From Stenotrophomonas oahuensis (GTDB lineage Bacteria; Pseudomonadota; Gammaproteobacteria; Xanthomonadales; Xanthomonadaceae): a stretch of DNA of 64,000 bases. The DNA is taken from positions 2,536,501 through 2,600,500 of the forward strand of contig NZ_CP115541.1 in the NCBI RefSeq assembly GCF_031834595.1, in the 5' to 3' direction. Of the stretch, positions 16,302 to 28,522 are shown piece by piece (within the stretch, counting starts at the first letter, position 1; every line of letters begins with the position of its first letter). The notes under the pieces are model-generated. The model did not search any database, was not told the origin of the DNA, and saw only the letters and a list, made by a program, of their open reading frames with translations. The position numbers and the translations under genes are program-made.

Positions 16302-16862
16302 TCAGTAATGCGCGCCATTGGTTTCCCCATAGGTGCGCAGCACCGCGCGCGCAGCGTCGCGGTTGATGCCGCGCACCACCTCGATACCGCGCTTATTGAG
16401 CTCGCCGACCCAGTCGGCAGGCAGCGGACCTTCGTCGAACGGGGTCAGTTCTTCCACGTCCTGTGCGCTGGCCCCGATCAGCAGGCGGTCGATGCCGGCC
16501 CAGATGGTCGCACCGAAGCACTGGCAGCACGGCTGCGACGAAGTGGCCAAGGTGATGGGCGTAAGCACATCGTTCAGGCGCGGGGTCTGCAGGCGCTGCT
16601 GGGCCAGCATGTAGGCCATGTTTTCAGCATGCGCCAGCGAAGTGTTGTGCGGCACCACGCGGTTCACGCCGGCGGCGATCACGGTGTCGCCGGGGCCAAA
16701 CACCACCGCGCCGAACGGACCGCCACTGGCGTGTTCAACATTCAGGCGCGACAGCTCGATGGCCAGGGCGACCTTGGCCTCATCGCCAGGATAGGCACGG
16801 GCCAGGTCAATCTGGTCGTGGATCCAGGCGGGCAGGGTCAGGTGGACTTGTGCGTACAGCAT
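16302..16862 (-). CDS. nucleoside deaminase (CDA superfamily)
   Basis: 186 aa. Zinc-deaminase motifs are visible: HAEN (His ligand plus catalytic Glu) about residue 78 and PCCQC about residue 111. The domain resembles guanine deaminase/tRNA-adenosine deaminase type enzymes, and it is longer than TadA. Likely reaction: hydrolytic deamination of a free base or nucleoside; the substrate is not decidable. It lies between rlmM and glnS with short gaps (24 and 10 bp), so it may be co-transcribed. Confidence 0.85.
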   Translation of the reverse strand: MLYAQVHLTLPAWIHDQIDLARAYPGDEAKVALAIELSRLNVEHASGGPFGAVVFGPGDTVIAAGVNRVVPHNTSLAHAENMAYMLAQQRLQTPRLNDVLTPITLATSSQPCCQCFGATIWAGIDRLLIGASAQDVEELTPFDEGPLPADWVGELNKRGIEVVRGINRDAARAVLRTYGETNGAHY

Positions 16863-16872
16863 GGCAGTTCTC

Positions 16873-18621
<1,749 letters not shown>

Positions 18622-18690
18622 GGTGCGCTGGGCAGTAGACAGAAAGAATGACAGTCTATCGTGTCCGGCTGTGCCGGGCACGATAGACGG

Positions 18691-18715
18691 GTAGGTACCG
18701 ACCGTTGGTCGGTAC
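18691..18715 (+). repeat. SMAG-type REP
   Basis: GTAGGTACCGACC / GGTCGGTAC hairpin between divergent glnS and the DUF2007 gene. A second, less regular hairpin (CCGGC/GCCGG) precedes it. Confidence 0.8.
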
Positions 18716-18782
18716 GCGCTTTCCCGGCCCGCGTTCACATCCCGGGCGTATGCTGGACTGAACCCGTCATCGAGGCCCGCCC

Positions 18783-19049
18783 ATGCACGTCATCTACAAG
18801 GCCGACAACCTGTTCGACGCCCATCTGGTCAAGCACGCGCTGGAAGATGCCGGCATTCCGGCCTTCGTCTTCGGTGAACAGCTGCTGGGCGGCATGGGCG
18901 AGCTGCCCTTGTTCGGCGTGCTGCGGGTCTGTGTGCCGGATCTGGCAGCCCCGGAGGCAGCACAGATCGTTGCAGGGCTCGACTTGGCCGGCCCGTCGGA
19001 CGACCCCATATGGGATGGAGACGAAAGCGCCGGCCTGTTGCCGGCCTAG
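18783..19049 (+). CDS. DUF2007 domain protein (putative signal-transducing protein)
   Basis: 88 aa, a single small alpha/beta DUF2007 domain. The typical start is visible ([26 protein letters not shown]), then [21 protein letters not shown]. Such domains resemble PII-like folds; no function is established. It lies 9 bp before msrA and is probably co-transcribed with it. Confidence 0.88.
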   Translation: MHVIYKADNLFDAHLVKHALEDAGIPAFVFGEQLLGGMGELPLFGVLRVCVPDLAAPEAAQIVAGLDLAGPSDDPIWDGDESAGLLPA

Positions 19050-19058
19050 GAGAACGCC

Positions 19059-19727
<669 letters not shown>

Positions 19728-20043
19728 CCGCGTGCCATCAACAGCGTGTCGGTGATTGCGGGAAACGCCGAATCAACGGCGGTGTTGATCTGGGGTCACT
19801 CGTTACCGGATGTTGGATGTTTCACGGCCGTCGTCTGTCGACCGACGCTACCGGCATCGTGCGCGGATAAGCTTTTGCTGGCCGCATCGCGCGATCCATC
19901 GGGGGAGGCCCACAGGTAGCCCCCGGAGGGACACTCCACGGCATGGATGCCCGTAGTGACACGCCATGCGTGTCATGAGCCCCCGGGGTCTGCAAGGACA
20001 CGCATGGCGTGTCCCTACATAGGGCCCCTGCGCGTGCGGAAAC
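19728..20043. repeat. intergenic repeat block with partial palindrome copy and two REPs
   Basis: 316 bp without a gene. Positions about 19768-19858 hold only the left flank of the dispersed modular palindrome (GAATCAACGGCG, CGTTACCGGATGTTGG, GTCTGTCGACCGACGCTACC) with no core hairpin. Two SMAG REPs in inverse orientation follow at 19953-19975 (GTAGTGACACG) and 19996-20018 (CATGGCGTGTCCCTAC). Confidence 0.75.
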
Positions 20044-21006
20044 TTACAAACGCTCGCGAATCGTCTGACGCAGCGCTTCCAGATCCTTCGCGAACGCTTC
20101 AATACCCGTCGCCAGCTTCTCGGTCGCCATCGGATCGGCGGCCAGATCGGCGGCAAAGCGCGCGGCATCAATCGGGGTCACTGCAGCACCATCGGCCGCA
20201 GACGGCGACAGCTTGCGCGGCAGTTCGCCGTGGTCGGCGTCCAGCTTTTCCAGCAGGTCCGGCGAAATGGTCAGGCGGTCGCAGCCGGCCAGCGCTTCGA
20301 TCTGCGCGGTTGAACGGAACGAGGCACCCATCACCACCGTCGGCGAGCCGCGGCGCTTGAACTCGGCGTACACCCCGCGCACGAACACCACGCCCGGGTC
20401 TTCGTCGATGCTGGCCGGGCTCTGGCCGTTGGCCACGTACCAGTCCAGGATCCGGCCCACGAACGGCGAGATCAGGAAAGCACTGGCTTCGCTGCAGGCC
20501 AGGGCCTGGGTCGGGTTGAAGATCAGGGTCAGGTTGCAGTCGATACCCTCGGCCTGCAGCTGGCGCGCCGCTTCCACGCCTTCCCAGGTCGCGGCGATCT
20601 TGATCAGCACCTTGCTGCGCGGCACGCCGGCCGCTTCGTACATGGCAATGAACTGGCGCGCCTTGGCCACCGTGGCGTCCACGTTGTGGGCCTGGTCGGC
20701 ATCGACTTCAGTGGAAACACGGCCCGGCACCAGCGTGCTCAGCAGCGTGCCCACGCCCACCGTCAGGCGGTCAGCCACGGCATGCACGATGGCTTCGCGC
20801 TCGCCGTTCTGCTCACGGCCCCACGCCAGTTCGCGTTCAATCAGCTCCGCATACACCGGCAGGTCCAGCGCCTTCTTCACCAGGGTCGGGTTGGTCGTGC
20901 AGTCGACCGGCTTCAGGCGCTTGATGGCGTCGTAGTCGCCGGTGTCGGCAACCACCACGGACAGGTCACGCAGCTGGGCAAGTTTGGAAGGCGTTGCGGT
21001 GCTCAT
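20044..21006 (-). CDS. tal: transaldolase
   Basis: 320 aa from the ATG at 21004-21006 ([20 protein letters not shown]). Pentose-phosphate enzyme transferring dihydroxyacetone between sedoheptulose-7-P and glyceraldehyde-3-P. The N-terminal [11 protein letters not shown] and the Schiff-base lysine motif [11 protein letters not shown] (about residue 130) are present. Length matches TalB-type enzymes (about 317 aa). Confidence 0.97.
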   Translation of the reverse strand: MSTATPSKLAQLRDLSVVVADTGDYDAIKRLKPVDCTTNPTLVKKALDLPVYAELIERELAWGREQNGEREAIVHAVADRLTVGVGTLLSTLVPGRVSTEVDADQAHNVDATVAKARQFIAMYEAAGVPRSKVLIKIAATWEGVEAARQLQAEGIDCNLTLIFNPTQALACSEASAFLISPFVGRILDWYVANGQSPASIDEDPGVVFVRGVYAEFKRRGSPTVVMGASFRSTAQIEALAGCDRLTISPDLLEKLDADHGELPRKLSPSAADGAAVTPIDAARFAADLAADPMATEKLATGIEAFAKDLEALRQTIRERL

Positions 21007-21084
21007 GGAAACTCCTGGTTCGAAGACGTGGATCAGGGCGATGGGGGGCGGCGCGATACGCGACCGACGCTCCCCGCCGCGCAC

Positions 21085-21492
21085 TCAGTTCGGGGTGGCA
21101 TTGTGGACCGCGGTCACCCGCAGGCGCAGCTTGCGCCCACCCGGTGCATCCCAGTCCATGGACTGGCCCACAGCCAGACCCAGCAAGGCGGTGCCGACCG
21201 GCGCAAGGATCGAGACCTTGCCTTCGTCGACGTTGGCTTCGCGGGGATAGACCAGCGTCAGCACGTGCTTGTCGCCGTGCAGCTCATCTTCGCATTCCAC
21301 GCGCGAATGCATCATGACGATGCCCGGCGGCATCTGGTCCGGCGCCACGACGGTCGCACGGTTGAGTTCCTGGGCCAGCGCCAGACCGGCGGGTGACTGG
21401 CCGACAGCGGGCGACTCGAGCATGGCGTCGAGGCGGTCCATGTCATGGCTGGACACGGTGATGGATGGCGGCAGACCGCTGGAATTGGACAT
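21085..21492 (-). CDS. rnk: Rnk/GreA-family regulator of nucleoside diphosphate kinase
   Basis: 135 aa. A short N-terminal coiled segment precedes a GreA/GreB-like C-terminal FKBP-type domain (HVLTLVYPREANVDEGKVSILAPVGTAL, then GLAVGQSMDW). Rnk proteins bind RNA polymerase but lack the long GreA coiled coil. Located 78 bp upstream of tal on the same strand. Family sure, exact symbol slightly less so. Confidence 0.87.
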   Translation of the reverse strand: MSNSSGLPPSITVSSHDMDRLDAMLESPAVGQSPAGLALAQELNRATVVAPDQMPPGIVMMHSRVECEDELHGDKHVLTLVYPREANVDEGKVSILAPVGTALLGLAVGQSMDWDAPGGRKLRLRVTAVHNATPN

Positions 21493-21525
21493 GTGACGCT
21501 CCTGGGTGAAGTAAAAGACACAAGC

Positions 21526-21551
21526 AAAAGGCGGTGCCTGCTGGCACCGCC
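21526..21551 (-). terminator. intrinsic terminator after oxyR
   Basis: On the minus strand a GGCGGTGCC / GGCACCGCC stem with a four-base loop is followed by TTTT, lying between the oxyR stop and rnk. Confidence 0.75.
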
Positions 21552-21618
21552 CGGTTCTATTGTGCGATGTAACGGGATCGGAAGCGACCGGGGGACAGGG
21601 CGGCCCGATAAAGCGGGT

Positions 21619-22575
21619 TCAGTTGGCGGGAAGCGCCGCCTCGGCCGCGACCTGCGGGCGGTCGCTGGCGTCCAGCGACAGCAGTTCCGCCGGCAGCTGC
21701 TTGAACTGCCGGGCCAGCTGGGTGAGGAAGTCGGTCATCGCCGAGCTGCGCCGCCAGACCATGCCGACGCGCCGGGTGGGACTGCCCGGCCCACGGAAGT
21801 CGAGCAGGTGAATACTGTCCGAACGCGGCACCGGCGGCTTGATTGCCAGGGTCGGCAGCAGGGTGATGCCCACATCGGCCGCGACCATCTGACGCAGGGT
21901 TTCCAGACTGGTGGCGCGGAACTCGGATTTTTCATTGGCCCCGAACATGCGGCACACCGCCAATGCCTGGTCACGCAGACAGTGCCCGTCTTCGAGCAGC
22001 AGCAGGCGCTGGGTGGACAGCTCGCGCGCATCCAGGTGGTCCTGGCCGGCCAGCGGGTGCTTGCTGGAGACGGCCAGCAGGAACGGTTCTTCGAACAGGA
22101 ATTCCGCATGCAGCGCATCGTCGTCCACCGGCAGCGCCAGCAGCGCCGCATCCAGCCGGCCGTCGCGCAGACGGTTCAGCAGTTCATCGCTTTTTTCTTC
22201 CACCAGCAGCAGTTCCAGATGCGGATAGCGCTTGCGGATGCCGGGAATCACGTGCGGCAGCAGGTACGGGCCCAGGGTGGGGAAGATGCCCAGCCGGATG
22301 CTGCCGGCTTCCGGGTCGCGGGCGCGGCGGGCGGCTTCCTTCAGTTCTTCGATTTCCGCCACGATGATCCGGGCGCGCACGGCGGCCTCGGTACCGGCGT
22401 GGGTCAGCATCACCTTGCGTGAGCCGCGCTCCACCAGTGGCACGCCCAGCTCATCCTCCAGCTTGCGCAGCTGGGTCGACAGCGTCGGCTGGCTGACGTG
22501 ACAGACGGCGGCGGCCTTGCCGTAATGCTTGTGGTCGGCCAGCGCCACCAGATACTTCAGATCACGCAGGTTCAT
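21619..22575 (-). CDS. oxyR: hydrogen-peroxide-sensing LysR regulator OxyR
   Basis: 318 aa. N-terminal winged HTH (YGKAAAVCHVSQPTLSTQLRKLE, residues 18-40) and a LysR substrate domain. Cys199 and Cys208 in DGHCLRDQALAVC match the redox pair of E. coli OxyR in number and spacing. It should activate ahpC/ahpF on oxidation. It lies directly downstream of ahpF, in the ahpC-ahpF-oxyR order known from Xanthomonas, and a site matching the OxyR half-operator is found upstream of ahpC. Confidence 0.97.
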   Translation of the reverse strand: MNLRDLKYLVALADHKHYGKAAAVCHVSQPTLSTQLRKLEDELGVPLVERGSRKVMLTHAGTEAAVRARIIVAEIEELKEAARRARDPEAGSIRLGIFPTLGPYLLPHVIPGIRKRYPHLELLLVEEKSDELLNRLRDGRLDAALLALPVDDDALHAEFLFEEPFLLAVSSKHPLAGQDHLDARELSTQRLLLLEDGHCLRDQALAVCRMFGANEKSEFRATSLETLRQMVAADVGITLLPTLAIKPPVPRSDSIHLLDFRGPGSPTRRVGMVWRRSSAMTDFLTQLARQFKQLPAELLSLDASDRPQVAAEAALPAN

Positions 22576-22632
22576 TTCCTTGTACCTCCAGACAATGGAC
22601 CGGGCGAGGGCGTGGAGTACCCAGTAATGGCG

Positions 22633-22659
22633 AAAAAGGTTCCCGGCGGACCGGGAACC
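22633..22659 (-). terminator. intrinsic terminator after ahpF
   Basis: GGTTCCCGG/CCGGGAACC stem with a four-base loop followed on the minus strand by TTTTT. It would separate ahpF transcription from oxyR. Confidence 0.8.
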
Positions 22660-22666
22660 TGTCGTT

Positions 22667-24259
22667 TCAGGCAGCTTCGGCGACAGCGCCGCTGCTCTTG
22701 GGAACCGACGTACGGATCAGATGATCGAACGCGCTCAGTGCCGCCGTGGAGCCGGCCCCCATCGCGATGATGATCTGCTTATAGGGTACGGTAGTGCAAT
22801 CACCCGCGGCGAACACGCCGGGCACATTGGTCTGGCCGCGGTCATCGATGAGGATCTCGCCGCGCGGCGAAAGCGCCACGCTGTCCTTCAGCCATTCGGT
22901 GTTCGGCAGCAGGCCGATCTGCACGAAGATGCCTTCCAGCTCGACCCGGTGCGCGTCGCCTCCAACCCGGTCCTGGTAGACCAGGCCGGTCACCTTCTGC
23001 CCGTCGCCCAGCACTTCCTGGGTGAGCGCGCTGGTGATGATGGTGACATTGCCGAGGCTGCGCAGCTTCTTCTGCAGCACTTCATCGGCGCGCAGTTTGT
23101 CGTCGAATTCCAGCAGCGTGACATGCGCCACGATGCCGGCCAGGTCGATGGCCGCTTCAACGCCGGAATTGCCGCCGCCGATCACCGCCACGCGCTTGCC
23201 CTTGAACAGCGGACCGTCGCAGTGCGGGCAGTAGGCCACGCCCTTGTTGCGGTACTGGTCTTCACCGGGCACGTTCATCTGCCGCCAGCGCGCGCCGGTG
23301 GACAGAATCACCGAGCGCGACTTCAGCGAAGCACCATTTTCCAGCTTGATCTCGACCAGGCCGTCATCGCCGGCGGGTACCAGCGCGGTGGCGCGCTGCA
23401 GGTTCATGATGTCGACCTCGTACTCGCGCACGTGCTGTTCCAGCGCGGTGGCCAGCTTCGGGCCTTCGGTTTCCTTGACCGAAATGAAGTTCTCGATCGC
23501 CATGGTGTCCAGCACCTGGCCGCCGAAGCGCTCGGCCGCCACACCGGTGCGGATGCCCTTGCGTGCGGCATAGATTGCCGCCGCCGCGCCGGCCGGGCCA
23601 CCGCCCACCACCAGCACGTCGAACGGGGCCTTGGTTGCGATCTTCTCGGCATCGCGCTTGGCAGCACCGGTGTCGAGCTTGGCCACGATCTGCTCCAGGG
23701 TCATGCGGCCCTGGTCGAACACTTCACCGTTGAGGTAGATGGTGGGCACCGACATGATCTGGCGCGCTTCCACCTCGGCCGGGAACAGGCCGCCGTCAAT
23801 CGCCACGTGCTGGATGCGCGGGTTCAATACTGCGGCCAGGTTCAGCGCCTGGACTACGTCCGGGCAGTTCTGGCACGACAGCGAGAAGTAGGTTTCAAAT
23901 CGGTAGTCGCCATCCAGGTTGCGCACCTGCTCGATCAGCTCGGCGGTGGCCTTGGACGGGTGCCCGCCAACCTGCAGCAGGGCCAGCACCAGCGAGGTGA
24001 ATTCGTGGCCCATCGGCAGGCCGGCAAAGGCCAGGTGGATGTCCTGGCCCGGGGTGCCAAGAGCGAACGAAGGGGTCCGCTCGCCACTGTCGCGACGCAC
24101 CTCCAGGCTGATCTGCGAGGACAGCGTGGTCAGCGTTTCGAGCAGCTCGAGCATTTCCTGCGACTTGGCACTGTCATCCGCGTGCGCCGTGATCTGGATC
24201 GGGCGGGTGACGCGTTCCAGGTAGGTCTTCAGCTGGGACTGGAGATTGGCATCCAACAT
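22667..24259 (-). CDS. ahpF: alkyl hydroperoxide reductase subunit F
   Basis: 530 aa from the ATG at 24257-24259. The N-terminal double thioredoxin-like domain carries CxxC in [10 protein letters not shown] (about residue 128-131). The C-terminal thioredoxin-reductase-like part has the FAD motif [18 protein letters not shown] and the redox CxxC in [10 protein letters not shown]. It passes electrons from NADH to AhpC. The upstream open frame in the intergenic hairpins is not coding. Downstream is oxyR. Confidence 0.97.
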   Translation of the reverse strand: MLDANLQSQLKTYLERVTRPIQITAHADDSAKSQEMLELLETLTTLSSQISLEVRRDSGERTPSFALGTPGQDIHLAFAGLPMGHEFTSLVLALLQVGGHPSKATAELIEQVRNLDGDYRFETYFSLSCQNCPDVVQALNLAAVLNPRIQHVAIDGGLFPAEVEARQIMSVPTIYLNGEVFDQGRMTLEQIVAKLDTGAAKRDAEKIATKAPFDVLVVGGGPAGAAAAIYAARKGIRTGVAAERFGGQVLDTMAIENFISVKETEGPKLATALEQHVREYEVDIMNLQRATALVPAGDDGLVEIKLENGASLKSRSVILSTGARWRQMNVPGEDQYRNKGVAYCPHCDGPLFKGKRVAVIGGGNSGVEAAIDLAGIVAHVTLLEFDDKLRADEVLQKKLRSLGNVTIITSALTQEVLGDGQKVTGLVYQDRVGGDAHRVELEGIFVQIGLLPNTEWLKDSVALSPRGEILIDDRGQTNVPGVFAAGDCTTVPYKQIIIAMGAGSTAALSAFDHLIRTSVPKSSGAVAEAA

Positions 24260-24326
24260 CGAAAAACTCCTTGATTCAGGCAAGCGGACAGCGTTGACGC
24301 GCCCCACGGGTGCATCAGCGCGACAT

Positions 24327-24399
24327 GGGGGTGAACCGAAGTGGGCGCGGTGGGCACCCACTTGGGTTCACCCCCATTCCCGTCGAAACGGGAATGGGG
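24327..24399. promoter_or_regulatory. two successive stem-loops between ahpC and ahpF
   Basis: First stem: GGGGGTGAACC with AAGTGGG pairs with CCCACTTGGGTTCACCCCC (24327-24375). Second stem: CCCCATTCCCGT / ACGGGAATGGGG around a CGAA loop (24372-24399). No clear T-run follows, so partial termination or mRNA-stability control that raises ahpC over ahpF is more likely than full termination. Confidence 0.6.
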
Positions 24400-24411
24400 A
24401 TGGAGAGCGGC

Positions 24412-24975
24412 TTAGATCTTGCCGACCAGGTCCAGCGACGGGGTCAGGGTCTTTTCGCCTTCCTTCCACTTGGCCGGGCACACCTGGTTCGGGTTGGCGG
24501 CGGTGAACTGGGCAGCCTTCAGCTTGCGCAGGGTCTCGGAGACGTCACGGGCGATCTCGTTGGAATGGATTTCCAGGGTCTTGATCACGCCTTCCGGGTT
24601 GATGATGAAGGTGCCGCGCAGGGCCAGGCCTTCTTCTTCAATGTGCACGCCGAAGGCGCGGGTCAGCTTGTGGGTCGGGTCGCCGACCAGCGGGAACTGG
24701 GCCTTGCCGACGGCCGGCGAGGTTTCGTGCCACACCTTGTGCGAGAAGTGGGTATCGGTGGTGACGATGTAGACCTCCGCACCGGCCTTCTTGAACTCGG
24801 CGTAGTGGTCAGCGGCGTCTTCGATCTCGGTCGGGCAGTTGAAGGTGAAGGCAGCCGGCATGAAGATCAGGACGGACCACTGGCCCTTCAGGCTGGCGTC
24901 GGAAACCTTGATGAATTCGCCGTTCTGGTAGGCATTGGCTTCGAACGACTGGATCTGGGTGTTGATGAGCGACAT
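24412..24975 (-). CDS. ahpC: alkyl hydroperoxide reductase subunit C (typical 2-Cys peroxiredoxin)
   Basis: 187 aa, the standard length. The peroxidatic Cys47 lies in FTFNCPTE and the resolving Cys166 in NQVCPAKW. It reduces H2O2, organic peroxides and peroxynitrite and is recycled by AhpF. A good ribosome site (AAGAGG) precedes the ATG. It heads the leftward ahpC-ahpF group with an OxyR-type operator about 95-110 bp upstream. Confidence 0.98.
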   Translation of the reverse strand: MSLINTQIQSFEANAYQNGEFIKVSDASLKGQWSVLIFMPAAFTFNCPTEIEDAADHYAEFKKAGAEVYIVTTDTHFSHKVWHETSPAVGKAQFPLVGDPTHKLTRAFGVHIEEEGLALRGTFIINPEGVIKTLEIHSNEIARDVSETLRKLKAAQFTAANPNQVCPAKWKEGEKTLTPSLDLVGKI

Positions 24976-25043
24976 CGATATTCCTCTTGGATGAAGGGCG
25001 GGGTGAAGCGATGGGTAAAGACTACCGGTCCCTGATCGATTAG

Positions 25044-25085
25044 TGAAATCAATTGATTCACCACATTTCGATAGACACCATCTAT
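25044..25085 (-). promoter_or_regulatory. OxyR-type operator and ahpC promoter region
   Basis: 25071-25085 reads ATAG-N7-CTAT, the exact half-operator geometry of the OxyR consensus (ATAG-N7-CTAT-N7-ATAG-N7-CTAT). The second half is only weakly matched. Beside it, nearer the gene, is a palindrome TGAAATCAATTGATTCA (25044-25060). The site lies upstream of ahpC with oxyR itself nearby. Confidence 0.6.
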
Positions 25086-25267
25086 CGTAGGCAGTTCAGG
25101 TGTCTTTACGGTCTGGCATCAAGATGGGGTTGGATATCTTTCAATTCAATGACTTGAGTCTCAAATGAGGCCATGGCCTTGATAGATACCGTAAATGGAC
25201 CGGCGTGGGCGGCTGAACAATGGGGCAACCTGACCTACACTGCGCGGCTTACCGTTCCGGGCCTGTC

Positions 25268-26116
25268 ATGACTGTCGCGCCACACCGTGAGATCCGCCAG
25301 CTGCTGGCCGACGCCGCCGGGCAGCTGCCGGGCGTCGAAGGCCGTCACGAGGCCGAGCTGTTGCTGCTGCACGTGCTGGGCCGGGAACGCAGCTGGCTGT
25401 TCGCACACGCCACCGATGCGGTGGAGCCGGAGACCGAGGCGGCGTTCGCGCAGTTGCTGCAGCGCCGGATCCAGGGGGAGCCGGTGGCCTATCTGTTGGG
25501 ACGGCGCGGGTTCTGGACCCTGGACCTGGCGGTCAGCCCGGCCACGCTGATTCCCCGGCCGGAAACCGAACGGCTGGTCGAACTGGCGCTGGAGCGCTTG
25601 CCGGCCGACCGCCCCCAGCAGGTGGCCGACCTCGGCACCGGCAGCGGGGCCATCGCGCTGGCGCTGGCCAGAGAACGCCCGCTGGCGCAGGTCTTGGCCA
25701 CGGATATGAGTACGGAGGCGCTGGCGGTGGCCGCCGAGAATGCCCGTCATCACGAACTGGTCAACGTACGCTTCCGGCAAGGGTCCTGGCACGCGGCGCT
25801 GGGACAGGAGCGCTTCGACCTGATTGCCACCAATCCGCCGTACATCGCGGCGGACGACCCGCACCTGGCGCAGGGCGACCTGCGCTTTGAGCCGGCCACC
25901 GCGCTGGCCTCGGGCGCGGACGGGCTGGATGACATCCGGACGATCGTGGCCGGCGCACCGGCGCATCTGCTGGCCGGTGGCTGGTTGCTGATCGAACATG
26001 GCTGGGACCAGGGGCCGGCGATCCGCGCGCTGTTGGAGTTGGCGGGTTTCGTGGAGGTCAGCACGGCGGTGGACCTGGAGTACCGCGACCGGGTCAGTCT
26101 GGGACGCCTGCAGTAA
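25268..26116 (+). CDS. prmC: release-factor glutamine N5-methyltransferase
   Basis: 282 aa from the ATG at 25268 ([17 protein letters not shown]). PrmC methylates the Gln of the GGQ motif in RF1 and RF2. The SAM site [16 protein letters not shown] and the catalytic NPPYI are present, and the N-terminal helical domain has the usual [11 protein letters not shown] stretch. Its substrate RF1 (prfA) is encoded elsewhere in this window (49.4 kb) rather than next to it. Confidence 0.95.
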   Translation: MTVAPHREIRQLLADAAGQLPGVEGRHEAELLLLHVLGRERSWLFAHATDAVEPETEAAFAQLLQRRIQGEPVAYLLGRRGFWTLDLAVSPATLIPRPETERLVELALERLPADRPQQVADLGTGSGAIALALARERPLAQVLATDMSTEALAVAAENARHHELVNVRFRQGSWHAALGQERFDLIATNPPYIAADDPHLAQGDLRFEPATALASGADGLDDIRTIVAGAPAHLLAGGWLLIEHGWDQGPAIRALLELAGFVEVSTAVDLEYRDRVSLGRLQ

Positions 26117-26170
26117 ACGGAGGCGGGGCTAGAATGGCGACCAGTGTTTCATTCTTCTGGAGCTTCGCCC

Positions 26171-27115
26171 ATGCGCACGCTGTACCCCGCGATCACCCCC
26201 TATGACGTTGGCAGCCTGAAGGTCGACGACCGCCACACGCTGTATTTCGAGCAGTGCGGCAACCCGGATGGCAAGCCGGTGGTGATGCTGCATGGGGGCC
26301 CGGGCGGCGGCTGCAGCGAGAAGATGCGTCAGTTCCACGACCCGGCCAAGTACCGGATCATTCTGTTCGACCAGCGCGGCGCAGGCCGTTCAACGCCGCA
26401 TGCGGACCTGGTGGACAACACCACCTGGGACCTGGTGGCCGACATCGAAAAACTGCGCGAGCACCTGAAGGTGGAGCGCTGGCAGGTGTTCGGCGGCAGC
26501 TGGGGTTCGACCCTGGCGCTGGCCTATGCACAGACCCACGCGCAGCGGGTGACCGAGCTGGTGCTGCGCGGCATCTTCATGCTGCGCCGCTGGGAACTGG
26601 AATGGTTCTACCAGGAAGGTGCCAACCGCCTGTTCCCGGACGCGTGGGAACATTACCTGGCCCCGATTCCGGCAGTGGAGCGTCACGACCTGATTTCGGC
26701 CTTCCACCGCCGCCTGACCAGCGAAGACGAAGCCACCCGCCTGGCAGCGGCGAAGGCATGGAGCGTGTGGGAAGGTGCCACCAGCTTCCTGCATGTCGAT
26801 CCGGACTTCGTGAACAGCCACGAAGACCCGCATTTCGCATTGGCGTTCGCACGCATCGAGAACCACTACTTCGTCAACGGTGGTTTCTTCGAAGTGGAAG
26901 ACCAGCTGCTGCGCGACGCACACCGCATTGCCGACATTCCGGGCGTGATCGTGCACGGCCGCTACGACGTGGTCTGCCCGCTGCAGAACGCCTGGGAACT
27001 GCACAAGGCCTGGCCGAAATCCACGCTGGAAATCTCGCCGGCCTCGGGCCATTCGGCATTCGAAGCAGAGAACATCGACGCCCTCGTTCGGGCAACGGAT
27101 CGTTTCGCCAGCTGA
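26171..27115 (+). CDS. pip: proline iminopeptidase
   Basis: 314 aa from the ATG at 26171 (MRTLYPAITPYDVGSL). Alpha/beta-hydrolase that removes N-terminal proline. The oxyanion segment LHGGPGGGCSEKM, nucleophile elbow GGSWGSTLALAYA, acid in VHGRYDVVCP and His in SGHSAFE form the full triad. No signal peptide; cytoplasmic. Confidence 0.95.
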   Translation: MRTLYPAITPYDVGSLKVDDRHTLYFEQCGNPDGKPVVMLHGGPGGGCSEKMRQFHDPAKYRIILFDQRGAGRSTPHADLVDNTTWDLVADIEKLREHLKVERWQVFGGSWGSTLALAYAQTHAQRVTELVLRGIFMLRRWELEWFYQEGANRLFPDAWEHYLAPIPAVERHDLISAFHRRLTSEDEATRLAAAKAWSVWEGATSFLHVDPDFVNSHEDPHFALAFARIENHYFVNGGFFEVEDQLLRDAHRIADIPGVIVHGRYDVVCPLQNAWELHKAWPKSTLEISPASGHSAFEAENIDALVRATDRFAS

Positions 27116-27166
27116 TTGCACGATCTCCGTCGTACCGTACGATCTGCATCGGATTGCATGATCTCC

Positions 27167-27445
27167 GTAGAGCCGGGCTTGCCCGGCTGCTGTTGGATTC
27201 GTGCGAACAACCCTCGATTCACGGCATCTATGGTTTGGCGGCTCGGGATGGGTTTGCGGGACACGCCGTAAACCCGTCCATGGGGGCTCGTCAAAAACAT
27301 CCATGTTTTTGACGGTCCCGCAAACCCACCCCGACCCACCTTCGACAGGTGGTCGGTGGCCATGGGAAATGCCGAATCAACGGCGATGTCGATCTGGGGT
27401 CATGCGTTCCCGGATGTTGGGGATTTCAAGGCGATCGTCTGTCGA
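27167..27445 (+). repeat. dispersed modular palindrome, copy B1 (type I core)
   Basis: A SMAG REP at 27167-27188 is followed by a CTGTTGGATT flank. The core arms are at 27245-27262 (GGGATGGGTTTGCGGGAC) and 27315 onward (GTCCCGCAAACCCACCCC). The inner hairpin at 27289-27314 (CGTCAAAAACAT / ATGTTTTTGACG) differs from copy A at both arms in a compensating way. The right flank carries GGTCGGTGGCC, GAATCAACGGCG and CCGGATGTTGG. Confidence 0.8.
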
Positions 27446-27702
27446 CCGATCCCACCAAAGCAGGACCAGCGCACAGACAAGTGATGAGTTGGTTTTGATC
27501 TTCCGTGGCCACCGACGCACTGTCGTGGCGGGTCGGGGTGGGCTGGAGGGGGCGTGAGCCGCATGGATGCGGGGATCGAGCTTACAGGGACGTACTTGCA
27601 GCGTCCCCCGGAACGCCCATCCCGACCTGCCAGCCCAGAGGTGCCGTGAACCGAGGGCTGTTCGCCCAAATCCAACAGCAGCCGGGCAACGCCCGGCGAT
27701 CC
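27446..27702 (-). repeat. dispersed modular palindrome, copy B2 (type II core)
   Basis: Inverted relative to B1. The outer arms are GGCGGGTCGGGGTGGGC (about 27527-27543) and GCCCATCCCGACCTGCC (about 27615-27631). Inside are a different pair of hairpins: CGCATGGATGCG, and GGGACG/CGTCCC around TACTTGCAG. The flank beyond the core runs through AACAGCAGCC to a GCCGGGC/GCCCGGC hairpin. No gene is seen between 27116 and 27715. Confidence 0.75.
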
Positions 27703-27715
27703 GTATCCCCCGCAA

Positions 27716-28522
27716 TCAAGCCATCGCCAGCAACCGCGGCTCCAACACGCCAAACACCCGCGCCAATCGATCCGCCCACGCAATCTGCCCGGCGGCATCG
27801 GCAATCAGATCCTGGCGGATCTCCAGTTCCACGTGCACCAGCCCGCGGCCTTCGCCGTGCACCGGCACCGCGTAATCGCTGGTACTGCTGACCGAGTACG
27901 GCTCGTTGTCGCCCACCACCAGGTCGCCCTCATCGCGTAGCGCCTGCAGCAGTGCATGCGCGAAACGCGTGTCGCGGTGGTACAGCACGCCGGCGTGCCA
28001 GGGGCGTTCGAAACCGTTCATCGACGAGGTGAAGCTGTGCATCATCACCAGCAGGGTAGGGCGCGCCTGTTGCTGGCGCGCCTCCAGCTCGGCCTCGATC
28101 CGCGCGTGATACGGCGCGTGGATCGCATCAATGCGCTGCTGACGCTGCGCATCGCTCAACGCCCCGTTGCCCGGAATGCGGGTGTGGTCGCTGACTTCGG
28201 GAATCAACGTCAGTGATGCCAGTGGCCGGTTGCAGTCGATCAGCAGCCGCGAATACGTCTGCTCGATTGCCCACGCGTCCAGCCGCTCCGCCAACGCACG
28301 GGTGGTGCCGGCTATGCCGATGTCCCAGCCGATGTGGCGATCCAGTTCGGCCTGCGGCAGGCCCAGATTCGCCAGCGATGCCGGAATCGCCTGCCCGGCA
28401 TGGTCGGCCAGCAGCAGGAACGGCGAACGCCCCTGCGGGCGATGCACCGTGTACACCGCGGGGTCACCGGTGCCGAGCGGCGGGGGAACAAGGCGGCCGG
28501 TATCAGCCACGCGGCGTGCCAT
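27716..28522 (-). CDS. N-formylglutamate amidohydrolase family protein
   Basis: 268 aa. The family core is recognisable: LLLADHAGQAIP, then GWDIGIAGTTRALAERL, SRLLIDCNRP and LLVMMHSFTSSMNG. These are zinc-dependent amidases that release formate-blocked or related acyl groups from glutamate; this branch lies outside hut operons here, so the real substrate is uncertain. It overlaps the upstream Nudix gene by 20 bp, indicating co-translation. Confidence 0.85.
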   Translation of the reverse strand: MARRVADTGRLVPPPLGTGDPAVYTVHRPQGRSPFLLLADHAGQAIPASLANLGLPQAELDRHIGWDIGIAGTTRALAERLDAWAIEQTYSRLLIDCNRPLASLTLIPEVSDHTRIPGNGALSDAQRQQRIDAIHAPYHARIEAELEARQQQARPTLLVMMHSFTSSMNGFERPWHAGVLYHRDTRFAHALLQALRDEGDLVVGDNEPYSVSSTSDYAVPVHGEGRGLVHVELEIRQDLIADAAGQIAWADRLARVFGVLEPRLLAMA

